Notes under the pieces: generated by a model | What the model saw: only the letters and a program-made list of their open reading frames with translations | Database searches by the model: none | Told to the model about the DNA's origin: nothing | Position numbers and translations under genes: made by a program | In this document: piece after piece, positions 1 through 8,045 of the stretch | Numbering within the stretch: position 1 is the first letter of the stretch | Layout: each line of letters starts with the position of its first letter | Assembly: GCF_000472965.1 (NCBI RefSeq) | Contig: NZ_AXAU01000014.1 | Coordinates: 6,314-70,313 of the forward strand | DNA from: Bradyrhizobium murdochi | GTDB lineage: Bacteria; Pseudomonadota; Alphaproteobacteria; Rhizobiales; Xanthobacteraceae | Length of the DNA: 64,000 bases | Direction: 5' to 3'

Positions 1-864
1 GCCGGCGCGGGCAACCACCGCGCCGGCAATGGCAACCGTCGCTTCACGCGTTTTCTGCTGGTCCGGCCATCTGCTGAAGCCGTTCACCAAATCGGCCAAC
101 TCTGAATCCGAAAATCCGTCGAGCTCGCCGGCGCGGACAACCACCGCGCCGGCGATGGCAAGCGTCGCTTCGCGCGTCTTCTGCTGGTCCGCGTCGGAGA
201 TGCGGTGCGGGCCTCCTTCGCTATCAGGACGCCCTGCTTGTCCGACCAACTCTCCGGTGCTGCCGATATTCCCTCTCCGATCCAGCAAAACGCATCTCAG
301 GGCCTGGGCGTCTTGATGACGCACGGGCTCGACGGAACGTGACGAGGCGGTTTGCTGAACCGGGGTGGTCGGTTCACGACCATCATCGCGCTCCGTCGAA
401 GCGGCGGACAAGGTCAATGGATTGGCTTCCTGCCTGCTGCTGGCCCACCGCTCGAGGCACCACTGCCGATAACCGCGAATGCCCATCTCCGAAGCGATAG
501 CGCCCGAGGAATCCAAGATGGCGCTGCGGTCGATGCCCCCCGTAAGGCCGTCAGTAGGCCGCCCCCGTGACGGATTTCGCAAAAGGCGAGGGCTGTCAAG
601 CAATGCGGACTCACGATCGGGGCGATTCAAGCGAGAATTCGGCCGACGTTCAATCTCGGCCAGCACCGTGCCCAACTCCCGCGACATACTGCCCAGCGAA
701 TTGTCTTCCCCATCGGATGATTCCACCCGGCTCACAGCGCTTGGCTGCTCCAGATGGTCAGTTGCTGACGTAGAAGCTTCCGTGCTCGAATGCTGGATTT
801 CCTCATCTTCTTCCATGATGGTATACAAAGCACGATCAGCCCATGCTCGCTCGACAAAATCCAT
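1..864 (-). CDS. SKWP-repeat type III effector (RipS/XopAD-like), N-terminal part
   Basis: An open frame runs uninterrupted from an ATG at 864 off the left edge of the window (288 codons seen). Residues 1-220 are polar and low in hydrophobics, as expected for a type III secretion leader. From about residue 226 a 42-residue unit starts and repeats: it contains TREATLAIAGAVV, then FSDSELADLVNGFSRWP, and the next unit begins again with DQQKTREAT. This is the SKWP-type repeat of Ralstonia RipS and Xanthomonas XopAD, large helical-repeat effectors delivered to plant cells. A GGGAG ribosome site lies just upstream, and a tts box sits about 57 bases before the start, so TtsI control is expected. The rest of the repeat array is outside the window. 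The family call is from recognition of the repeat, not a search. Confidence 0.72.
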   Translation of the reverse strand, partial: MDFVERAWADRALYTIMEEDEEIQHSSTEASTSATDHLEQPSAVSRVESSDGEDNSLGSMSRELGTVLAEIERRPNSRLNRPDRESALLDSPRLLRNPSRGRPTDGLTGGIDRSAILDSSGAIASEMGIRGYRQWCLERWASSRQEANPLTLSAASTERDDGREPTTPVQQTASSRSVEPVRHQDAQALRCVLLDRRGNIGSTGELVGQAGRPDSEGGPHRISDADQQKTREATLAIAGAVVVRAGELDGFSDSELADLVNGFSRWPDQQKTREATVAIAGAVVARAG

Positions 865-920
865 GCCTAGTCTCCCGTTTTAGAAGCGCCGCCGCCGGTT
901 TCTGATCACGGGATATTGCG

Positions 921-946
921 GAGTCCAGCTTACGAGACGCTGACGA
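921..946 (-). promoter_or_regulatory. tts box upstream of the SKWP effector
   Basis: On the minus strand the site reads GTCAG, two bases, TCTCG, two bases, AGCT, then GGACTCC. It matches the rhizobial tts box core GTCAG..T.TCG..AGCT, the site bound by the response regulator TtsI. It ends 57 bases before the effector start. Confidence 0.65.
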
Positions 947-965
947 TCGCGACGAGAATCCCCGC

Positions 966-993
966 GTCAGGGTGTCGCGTCATAAGCCCCCCC
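966..993 (+). promoter_or_regulatory. second tts box, divergent from the first
   Basis: The plus strand shows GTCAG, then GGTGTCG, and ends in TAAGCCCCCCC. The left GTCAG, the central TGTCG and the 3' TAAGCCCC all fit the tts box consensus; the AAGCT core is weak (CGTCA). It lies 20 bases from the minus-strand box and points toward the short ORF at 1014. Confidence 0.5.
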
Positions 994-1013
994 AAGCTCG
1001 CCGAATAGCAACT

Positions 1014-1118
1014 ATGGATATCAGTGTGAGAAAGCTTGGAAGCTCGAGATTTCCAAATGCAGCAAGGCCACAGCATCCTTTCTCCAGCTCGGTTGGGTGG
1101 CCCCTTAGCAGAAAGTAA
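1014..1118 (+). CDS. 34-codon ORF behind a tts box, possible truncated effector leader
   Basis: An ATG 21 bases after the tts box opens a frame of 34 codons ending in TAA at 1116. The peptide is Ser/Arg/Pro rich (it begins MDISVRKLGSS) with no hydrophobic segment, like the secreted N terminus of an effector. No continuation was seen in other frames before the thioredoxin gene. It may be a real small secreted peptide, the stub of a deleted effector, or a chance frame. Position relative to the box is the only support. Confidence 0.3.
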   Translation: MDISVRKLGSSRFPNAARPQHPFSSSVGWPLSRK

Positions 1119-1324
1119 CGCGTCCGGCTAAGCTACCATCAGCCTCGCGTCATTTGCCAGTCACTGAGGCCGCCTTCTTCCCGTTTCAGTTCCTGAGACT
1201 CGACCCGCACCGTCGTCTGGACAGCGGGAGCACGGGCTCTTTCTCCGTCCAGGCAAATACCTAACCAACCAAATCAAGCAGCTACGCCAGGCCCGCGCCA
1301 ATAAGACAAATTGAGCGATATCGA

Positions 1325-1645
1325 TCAGGCAGCGTTCGAAATCCAGTTCAAAAGAGCTGTCTTCGGTTTGGCGCCGACCGAGAAATCGGCCACTTCGCCG
1401 CCCTTGAAGATCGCGAGCGCCGGAATGGAGCGCACGCCCAATTGGGCGGCGAGTTCCGGGTTTTCATCGATGTTGAGCTTGGCGACCTTGATCTTGCCTT
1501 CCATCTCGACGGAGATTTCCTCGAGGCTCGGAGCAATCATCTTGCAGGGATCGCACCATTCGGCCCAGAAATCGACGACGACGGGTGCTGCGGATTCCAG
1601 AACTTCCGACTGGAAGTTATTGATATCGACTTTCACGGTAGCCAT
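1325..1645 (-). CDS. trxA: thioredoxin
   Basis: A 106-residue protein of normal thioredoxin length. The active site is WCDPC at residues 30-34, inside the usual VDFWAEW context, and the cis-proline motif SIPAL is at 75-79, so the fold and both redox cysteines are intact. It should reduce cytoplasmic disulfides. The common motif is WCGPC; an aspartate in the second position is unusual and should change the redox potential. The gene stands alone among effector and IS remnants, so it is probably an accessory copy and not the housekeeping trxA. A purine-rich stretch GGAGCAGCC precedes the ATG. Confidence 0.9.
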   Translation of the reverse strand: MATVKVDINNFQSEVLESAAPVVVDFWAEWCDPCKMIAPSLEEISVEMEGKIKVAKLNIDENPELAAQLGVRSIPALAIFKGGEVADFSVGAKPKTALLNWISNAA

Positions 1646-1756
1646 GGCTGCTCCTTTGACCGAAGATGTTGAACCACATGTGACGGTGCGGTGCAGAATT
1701 TTCAGTTGTCAACCCGACGATCAGCTTTTCTATGCTCTAAGACACGCCAACGACAC

Positions 1757-2514
1757 TCATGGCGCCAAGGCGGAGCCTTCGCGCTTGCGGGATGCCTTCA
1801 ACTCTGCTCGCGCGCCACTGTATGCTTCGCTGATGGACTTTCCGATCGGGCGAAGGGCCAACATTTGCTCACATGCGCTCATGTTCTTTTCGTATGGACC
1901 AACTGCCACACCCAGAACAGATCCGTAAGCGGCAAAGAGACCCCGTCTGGCGGAGTGGGTGACCGATCGGCTAGGCGGCGCCCAATGCTTTCTATTGACC
2001 CCTTCTTCTATAATGCTTTCGATAAGCGGAGCATCAGCCTCGGTTGGGGCGACAGGTATACGCCCGACGGATGCCGAAGACGCGCCACGTATACACCCAG
2101 CAGTCGCGCCACGTTTACGCCTTTTAACCCCGCCACGCTGTTCCTGGAGAGCCTGCAATGCAATACCCACATGCTTGTTCTTCTTGAACACCGTCTCAAA
2201 AAGCTCATTTAACGTGTTGTCATCAGTTTCTTCGGGCGATTGGCCTCTCTCGCCCAGGTACGCTGCCACCTTGTAAAGATCTGGATATATTTCTCGGCCG
2301 TCACGTGTGACAGCTTTCGGCGCTTGCCGACGGCCTCAATCATGGCCCAAATGTAATCGCGATCCGTACCAGACACATTGGCCGGCGGTTTACGGCCGGG
2401 ACGCCGGTGAAGGCCGGCGGTATCGGCCATCCGCGCTGCATCCAGCTGCTGCTCAACGGCCTCTTGTTCGGCCCGAGCTTGCTGCTCTTCCAGATCGGCG
2501 TTCTGCACCGGCAC
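1757..2514 (-). pseudogene. frameshifted gene, possible effector remnant
   Basis: Two overlapping minus-strand frames appear to be one broken gene. The upstream frame (GTG at 2514, ending 2209) has a Gln/Glu-rich start, a basic linker, and a helical stretch ending ...TAEKYIQIF. The second frame (from about 2290 to 1757) continues with LYKVAAYLGERGQSPEE and a helical tail ending in VFKKNKHVGIALQALQEQ. Read across the shift, the joined text resembles an all-alpha, SAM-like core-binding module (YIQIF..LYKVAAYLGERG), a layout seen in integrase N termini and in large rhizobial Ulp-type effectors. A tts-like box about 80 bases upstream favours the effector reading. The function is not established. 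Confidence 0.35.
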
Positions 2515-2593
2515 TGTGCAGCACCAGATGCGTCGAAACCATGCGAGCCCACGCCAACCTCATCTCTAAGCCTATCCACGTTGGTTCGTATTC

Positions 2594-2618
2594 GTCCAAG
2601 CTTTCGAGAACCTGTCGA
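2594..2618 (-). promoter_or_regulatory. tts-like box upstream of the broken gene at 2514
   Basis: On the minus strand the core GGTTCTCGAAAGCTTGGAC is preceded by CGACA. TTCTCGAAAGCT fits the tts core exactly, while the first half (GACAG for GTCAG) and the 3' CCCC run are imperfect. It lies 80 bases before the GTG at 2514, a normal tts box spacing. Confidence 0.45.
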
Positions 2619-2699
2619 AATGCTGTCCGCATATGGATTTGGATGTGCCTCGAATCCTCTTTTTGGCATCCGCGAACTCAGGTGATTACCATTATCAGC

Positions 2700-3170
2700 C
2701 CCTGCTCGAGAACCTACCCTGAGGACATAGTCAGGCAGCTCTCATCAACATCCAGGCGATGCCCAATGAGGCTGGTCAGCTTCCCCGATCACTGCGCAGG
2801 TCGTGGCGTACCTTGATCTTACCGAGCAATCACGGCCGATTAAGCACTCCGGCTTAGCTCTCTAACAATAGAGTTCGAAGACCTCTGCGTGAGCGGCCGT
2901 AAGGATGGTGTCCGGTCGGAATCGCGGATGATACGCCCCTGTCTGCGTCATCAATCTAACGCGCGTCCGCCGGCCAAAGCTCCGCAAACAACAAAGAAAC
3001 GGAATCGATAGAAGTGCCGCATCTAGACGTCCATTTCGGCCGTCGGTTCGCAACACGATAGATATTGAAGGCTTTGCTAAGTCTGAAGAGTCTCCGCGTT
3101 CACGAGCGTCCGTCGCTTTCAACGGTCCCAGGACTGACTCGTGAACATGCCAGTCAGCGGGTCGACGGGA
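2700..3170. other. stretch without a recognised gene
   Basis: Only short frames with no recognisable motif occur on either strand. The base composition is less GC-rich than the coding blocks nearby. No repeat or RNA gene was noticed. Confidence 0.5.
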
Positions 3171-3419
3171 TCATTGACGCTCTGGGATTTGCGTGGCGCG
3201 CATCTTACGCGCCGAAGTGTTTGCCGCAGATTTCCGCTTCTGGCGTTCATCGATCGGCGACGAGACTGATCGACGCTCAAGCCTCCGCTCGAGCTCCGCC
3301 AATTCTGCCTTACATTCGGCTATGATCGATTGGGCACGAAGCAACTTGACCTTGAGCTCGTCCCGTTGCCTGAATAGTTCCTCAGGATCCCAATCGTCCT
3401 GCATCAGCTCACTCATCAT
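3171..3419 (-). CDS. small coiled-coil protein of unknown function
   Basis: This 82-residue frame has an acidic start (DDWDPEELF), then heptad-like text from about residue 17 to 52 (QRDELKVKLLRAQSIIAE through ELAELERRLERR) that should form one coiled-coil helix, and a basic Lys/Arg/Ser-rich tail. It could be a small DNA-binding or chaperone-like protein, or the N terminus of a lost protein. Its ATG at 3419 overlaps the stop of a frame running 3625-3416 by four bases, a typical coupling arrangement, although that upstream frame has no recognisable content. No homologue was recognised. Confidence 0.35.
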   Translation of the reverse strand: MMSELMQDDWDPEELFRQRDELKVKLLRAQSIIAECKAELAELERRLERRSVSSPIDERQKRKSAANTSARKMRATQIPERQ

Positions 3420-3625
3420 CTGCCAGCACGAGCCCTGCTGCCTGGTCGTCGCTCAGCTTCAAGGGAAACGGCTCGGCATCTCGCCGTTGATCGATGCTCG
3501 CCCCTGAGGTACCGATGAAAGGTCAGGCGAGAGATCGCCTTCGGGTGCAACACCCGCAATCTGGTATGCAGATTCTTGCCGCGCTCCTTGGAAGGTGATT
3601 TGTGGCGACCGTCAAATCGAACCAC

Positions 3626-3942
3626 GATCTGAAGGTGACAACTCGTCGCAATGCAGGCGCGCTGTCTGAAATCGAAAGGATTTGAAAACCCGAATGGGTT
3701 CCTGGAGAAACATCATGGTCGCAGAAATCTCCTCACGTCTTTCAAGCAATCGACATGCTAATCCCGCTTGAGAGCAATGATGCGCCTCTCGCTGCATCAA
3801 CTCGCTGCAAACGTCGTGTTGTCGCGCTTGAGACAAGCGGCGTCTGACGGGAGACAGCCGAAGTCGCAAGTACAACATTCATAACAGCGACTGCTTTCCT
3901 TGCCGGCCAAAATGCTCTCACCATTTTTGAGCGGAGCGTCAT
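3626..3942. other. stretch without a recognised gene, left of the IS30 fragment
   Basis: The short frames here shadow each other and carry no motif. The right edge runs into the tail of the IS30 transposase frame, whose last 30 codons no longer match the family. Confidence 0.4.
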
Positions 3943-4317
3943 CTATTGAGAACATGCTATCAGCAATGACGGTGCTGACACGATATTCGCGCTGCGATCC
4001 GCGATGCATTGGCGGAACCGGGTTATGGACAGGGTAGTCTTGCGAGGGATCAAGCGACGCATTCTTCCGATGGCGTTCTCGATGCCGCCCTTCTGCCAGG
4101 GCGGGCGAGGATCGCAGAAGAAGGTCTCGATCGAGAGGCGATGCAGTGCCAAATGACCGGCGAACTCGGTGCCGTTGTCGAAGGTGACAGTCTGGCGCAG
4201 CTCCTGCGGCAGGTTCGCGAAGAAGCGCACGAGATGGCGGGCGACACCGCGTGCGACCTTGCTGGCGAGGCGAATGCCGAGCAGCCGGCGCGAGGTGCGC
4301 TCATGCACGGTCAGCAT
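3943..4317 (-). pseudogene. IS30-family transposase, internal fragment
   Basis: Residues 1-94 carry the central to late DDE region of an IS30 transposase: VTFDNGTEF (the second catalytic Asp), then FCDPRPPWQKGGIENAIGRMRRLIPRKT with the third catalytic Glu in GGIEN. The N-terminal helix-turn-helix part and first Asp are missing, and after PRKT the frame leaves the family and stops. It is cut on both sides and inactive. Its upstream edge meets the end of an IS21-type element at about 4330, so one element probably inserted into or deleted the other. Confidence 0.8.
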
Positions 4318-4480
4318 AGCCTGCCGATTCCGAGGTCATCGCACGCACCGTACCGAGTTGATGGCGCGCGGGGTTCCGAAATGATCGCGCGCAGCATTCC
4401 GACCTGATGGCGCGCAGTTTCGGATGGTGTGAGGCCCGATCGTTGGGTCATTTCTCCGGCTGGAAACAGCTTGGAATTGG

Positions 4481-4744
4481 ATGCCGACGAGGAGGGTTAT
4501 CATGCGGCAGGTGCGCGAGATTGTGAGATTGAGCCTTGAGGCTGGGCTCTCGACGCGCGTGGTTGGCGAGCGTGTAGGCGTCGGGCCGACGACGGTACGT
4601 GACACGCTGAAGCGGTTTGCATGCGCGGGCCTGGCATGGCCCGTCCCGGAAGCGATAAGCGACGCCGAGCTGGAGCAACTGCTGCACGGGGTGCCTGGCG
4701 TGAAGCGCCGCAGAAGAACCGCAGCGCGCAGGCCACCTGATTGA
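4481..4744 (+). pseudogene. istA: IS21-family transposase IstA, N-terminal fragment
   Basis: The 87-codon frame begins MPTRRVIMRQVREIVRLS and contains the IstA helix-turn-helix (STRVVGERVGVGPTTVRDTLKRF) followed by ISDAELEQLLHG, a normal IstA start. The family continues for another 400 residues with a DDE core, but here the frame breaks around 4710, where a recombinase fragment of opposite orientation begins. The bases from 4330 to 4420, with repeated GATGGCGCGCAG-like blocks, look like the element's left end. Confidence 0.75.
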
Positions 4745-4946
4745 TGTGGGACCACGAGCGCTTTTGGCCGATGAGATGCAGTTGGTAGGCGCGGACCTGC
4801 TCGAAACTCAACCGGTCCGGGGCATAGCCGAAATGGCGGCTAAACTTTGCGATCGCATAGATATAGGATTGTTGAGTCGACGGCGACAGATTGCGGACCG
4901 TCATGTCCTCGATCATGCGCTGCCGAAGAGGGCTCATCGTAGCCAT
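4720..4946 (-). pseudogene. tyrosine recombinase, N-terminal fragment
   Basis: From the ATG at 4946 the frame reads through MTVRNLSPSTQQSYIYAIAKFSRHFG, then LSFEQVRAYQLHLI and SWSHINQVACALRFF. This is the SAM-like core-binding domain of the XerD-like integrases that accompany IS91-type elements. After about 75 residues the match ends where the IstA fragment abuts, and the catalytic Arg-His-Arg-Tyr domain is absent. It is inactive. Confidence 0.75.
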
Positions 4947-5079
4947 CTGGGTCTCCTGTCATGAGAGGGGTGGTGCGAAGACTAACATCCTCTCAGACAG
5001 GACACCTCAGTTCACCAGGCTTGCCCCACTCCCGCGTTGCGGGTTCGTTCAATGGTGGGCGACATCAAATCGGTACACC

Positions 5080-6003
5080 CGGGCAAGATCATCGGAATCT
5101 GCATCCTCCCTCCACGAAAGACAAGAGTCTCATCGAGGACGCGGCTGCCGCCAGTGAACGCCCCAGGAAAGTCGTCGAAGTCTCCGTCAAGAATCTCCTC
5201 AAGTTTGCAGGGGCCCTCGTCGCCCGCGGCAAGAAGATTGATCAGCTGGACCACATCACACTCCTCGAGCTTGCAAATAAGCTGTTTTCCAGAGCCTCAT
5301 CCGCGGACTCGGCATGATCGGTGAATACCGCAACGCCGGGCGCACTTCCGGTGCGGAAGGAGCTACGCTGGCGGTTGATGTTCTGGGCCTTCTCGCCGAT
5401 CTTAAGTGTCGACCCGGAGAAACTTCGGCGTCTCCTGGATGACGAACCGACATTCTCGCAGACGATCGACAATTTGGCGGAGCGTCAGGGCGGTATGGAT
5501 CCGGTTGATCAGCTGCCAACCGAAAGTCTCGATACCGCAGAGCTTATGGGGATGCTCGCTTCTCCCGTCCGTTCGCCAGAAGACGAAGTCAATCAGCCGG
5601 ATCCATACCGGCCGGGCGCGGAGCAGGCTAGCTTATTGCCCACCGAGAGTCTGGATACGGCGAAGCTCCTGGAGATGATCGCTTCGGGCGGCCATTCGCC
5701 AGCGGACAGCATCAATCAGCCAAGTTCGATGCCATCATGGACTCTTGAGAATTCAACGGCCGGCGCAGCATTTCAGCCGCGCAATCGCAACGTGCGATGC
5801 CAGCACTCGAGCTGTATCTTCCGCAAGGATGGGAGCATGGTGAGCAGTGGGCGAGCGAGGACTTCAAGAAGGAACGCGGCTGCATGGTGTGCTCCCGGAC
5901 GAAGTACGGCCGGAGACAAGATTTGACCATCCGCGGATTGGACTACATAGCCAGCATTGGACCGCCAGGCCTGGAGCACGAGGTGTTTCTTCGCAGAGAG
6001 TGA
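5080..6003 (+). pseudogene. decayed repeat protein resembling NopD/Ulp-type effectors
   Basis: Three frames in succession carry protein-like text on the plus strand. Frame one (to 5317) ends in a helical block, VVEVSVKNLLKFAGALVARG and DHITLLELANKLF. Frame two (5321-5760) has a Pro/Asp-rich repeat in which LPTESLDTAELM...NQPDPYRP is followed by LPTESLDTAKLLEMI...INQP. Frame three (5797-6003) has LPQGWEHGEQWASED and later LTIRGLDYIASIGPPGLEHEV. The last block matches the repeat style I associate with Bradyrhizobium Ulp1/SUMO-protease-family effectors (NopD group). No protease domain is visible. At least two frameshifts make this a dead gene. The family assignment is from memory. Confidence 0.42.
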
Positions 6004-6552
6004 CAAGGCATTCGCAGTCAGAGCAAATATGCATGGCGCCTTTCATAAGACCGCGCGGCCGCCTCTTCCGAGAGGCGGCTCGCTGGCGCACGTATACCGG
6101 CGAATATCTCCGGCAGCATGTGGGCTGGGACCCCGCTCCCAGGAAGTCGCCGGCGCAACGTAACGGCTCAATCGGGAGCCCCCGCCATAGTTCAACCGGT
6201 GGATCGAGCCCGAAGCTTTTGAAATCGCCTCGCATACACATGGGTTTCAACCTAGGAAGAACGACAAGGCGACTGACAGACTGCAGCGACGCTGATCCTG
6301 CTGCTGATCAGCGGCTCTGATCGCGGTACTTTTCGGAAGACTGCCAGCGTTTCCTGTTGCCAAGGGCAGCGACCCGATCATTCCTTCCGCGGATGGACCA
6401 AAGACGAGCTCCTCCGTAACGATCCACCACAAGACTAGAACAGGCCGCTATGGATCTATCAACTGATTGATTGACCGCATCGCGCTGACCCGTCCTGTGA
6501 CGTTTTGTATTGTAGCAGCGATTACCTGCCCGCAGCCGTCAATACTGGCCCA
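6004..6552. other. stretch without a recognised gene, effector remnant to secretion island
   Basis: A few plus-strand frames continue from the decayed repeat protein, but none has a motif. The final 100 bases before 6553 hold the end of the translocon operon, which reads leftward, and no clear hairpin terminator was noticed. Confidence 0.45.
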
Positions 6553-7083
6553 TCACCGAATATTGCCAATGACGGCCTCCTTGGCCTTTTCGTCTTTCGA
6601 CAGAACGTTAGATGTCAATTCAGTGACCTGATTGAGCTTATCCAGAAGCCCTTGCAACGAAATCACTGCCATTTGCCCTTCGCTGTTGGCGCTATCAACC
6701 GCCGCTTTAAGATTGTTGATCGCGGCGTCGAACTCCGCCTGTATGCCGTAGACGTCGTTATTGATGGTCTCGATGGCGATGCCATTCGCCTGCATGAACT
6801 CATAAACGCTTCGGCTCCTGCCTTGCGAATCGATAAAGGTGCCATATGCTTTGACAGTCTTCTCGTCATTTGGCCTTTCGGCCCGCAGCGTCGCCAATGC
6901 GCTATTCATGTCTTTCAAAAGATTGTTACGTGCCTGCATGCTGGCATAATCAGCCCGGAGCTCCGTCTCGTAGATGCCGTGTCGCTCCATCATGAGCAGC
7001 ATCATGGTCGAATATAGCGATTGCCCATCTGTGAGGGCATAGTCCGCACTGTAGGACGGCACGCTGGCAGTTCCATTGATCAT
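6553..7083 (-). CDS. sctA: type III filament/tip protein, EspA/SseB-like
   Basis: This 176-residue protein is the last gene of the translocon operon. Its layout is that of EspA and SseB: a Met/Leu-rich N-terminal helix (TMMLLMMERHGIYE), a middle with AYGTFIDSQGRSRSVYEFMQANGI, and a C-terminal coiled-coil helix (ISLQGLLDKLNQVTELTSNVLSKDEKA) of the type that polymerises into the filament. It would be secreted and form the sheath or tip through which translocators reach the host membrane. An excellent ribosome site (GGAAGGAAGG) precedes the ATG at 7083. EspA/SseB proteins are hallmarks of SPI-2/LEE-type systems and are not part of the standard rhizobial Rhc set. A position beside sctB matches sseB beside the other sse genes. 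Confidence 0.72.
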   Translation of the reverse strand: MINGTASVPSYSADYALTDGQSLYSTMMLLMMERHGIYETELRADYASMQARNNLLKDMNSALATLRAERPNDEKTVKAYGTFIDSQGRSRSVYEFMQANGIAIETINNDVYGIQAEFDAAINNLKAAVDSANSEGQMAVISLQGLLDKLNQVTELTSNVLSKDEKAKEAVIGNIR

Positions 7084-7132
7084 TTTCTACCTTCCTTCCG
7101 GTCTAAACATCGTTTGTAACGATGCGTTGCAC

Positions 7133-8002
7133 TCATGCCATGTTGACGAGTTTGCTCCTCGTCTCGCTATCTGCACTACGCATCTCCGCAAGCTTGCTCA
7201 GCATGTCCTGAATCTGCGTCTGATAGTAATCAATGAATTGCCTTTCGTCCTCCGCGTGGGCCTTCGCCTTGGTGCTATCTGCGTCATGCTTCGCTTTTTC
7301 TTCCTGATATTGAGTGGACGCCATGTTCATGCCGGCCCCGGCGATCTTGGAGGTTTCCGTTGTCATGGCAGCCATGCCCCCCCATTTCATAGTCTCCTGT
7401 GCGGCTGCGGTTTGCGCGTGAGCGATGCGCGTAAAGTCAAAATGGTCAATGCCATCAGGAGTGCGGGCGTCAACGCCAGATGACGCCTTGGGTGCATTGC
7501 CTTCGAATCGCAATTGACTCTGGCGAGCACCCTTGAGGTTCATGCCGGCGCCGGCGATAGCGCCACTCGATGCGACGATTGAGCCAAACAACTGATAGAG
7601 CCCTGAGTTTCGAATCGACTTGGCAGCCGCGTCCTGCGCAGCGATATCGGCACCAACCGCAGCCCACATGTCCTCTCTTGCCGCTTTGCGAAGCTCAGAA
7701 TTGAGACGAACAATGAGTGCCGCAACTGCAGACATGTTACTTCCCGTCGCAAAGTCCTTGAGCTTGGGTGCGATACCTGAAAGCGTCTGCTGCGTAACAA
7801 GCTCAGGAAACCCCGAGTTTCCAAGCAATGCAAAATTTGACGCGCCGTTAACACTATGGGAAAGCGACTGAGTAGTGGTCGCCTCTGGTGCGCGGGCGCC
7901 GCGGAGGGAGACAGAGGACGAACTCGGCGAAAGCTGACGATGCGCGGCATTGTCCAATGGATCAACGCCGGCGACATTTACACGCTCGATAGCACCTAGC
8001 AT
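7133..8002 (-). CDS. sctB: minor translocator, SseD/EspB/IpaC-like
   Basis: A 289-residue protein between the large translocator and the EspA-like gene. The first 100 residues are Ser/Ala-rich. One moderately hydrophobic segment lies around residues 140-160 (LYQLFGSIVASSGAIAGAGMN), and the C terminus is a charged coiled coil (QYQEEKAKHDADSTKAKAHAEDERQF onward), the usual plan for the second pore protein. The short motif IAGAGMN occurs twice, around residues 150 and 220, in similar sequence. It would insert with SctE into the host membrane. AAGGAA precedes the ATG. Assignment rests on position and architecture, because this family is poorly conserved in sequence. Confidence 0.6.
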   Translation of the reverse strand: MLGAIERVNVAGVDPLDNAAHRQLSPSSSSVSLRGARAPEATTTQSLSHSVNGASNFALLGNSGFPELVTQQTLSGIAPKLKDFATGSNMSAVAALIVRLNSELRKAAREDMWAAVGADIAAQDAAAKSIRNSGLYQLFGSIVASSGAIAGAGMNLKGARQSQLRFEGNAPKASSGVDARTPDGIDHFDFTRIAHAQTAAAQETMKWGGMAAMTTETSKIAGAGMNMASTQYQEEKAKHDADSTKAKAHAEDERQFIDYYQTQIQDMLSKLAEMRSADSETRSKLVNMA

Positions 8003-8045
8003 AAATGCGTTCCTTACGCTCGCAAGAGAAGGCTGTTAGAAGTGA

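Noticed and set aside
29..316. Plus-strand repeat-containing frame over the first 300 bases
   Set aside because: It is the antisense shadow of the SKWP-repeat effector; the repeat is meaningful only on the minus strand, where the frame stays open to a good start and a tts box.
775..805. GTCAGTTGCTGACGTAGAAG as a further tts box on the plus strand
   Set aside because: It lies inside the effector coding region, the spacing of the GTCAG and AGCT parts is wrong and the TCG core is missing.
5012..5254. Minus-strand 80-codon frame overlapping the decayed effector
   Set aside because: It reads smoothly but has no family pattern, and the plus-strand text across the same bases continues into repeats, which is the stronger signal.
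7940..7965. tts-like GAAAGCTGAC on the minus strand inside the minor translocator gene
   Set aside because: Only the last ten bases match, it is within coding sequence, and no gene starts at the right distance.
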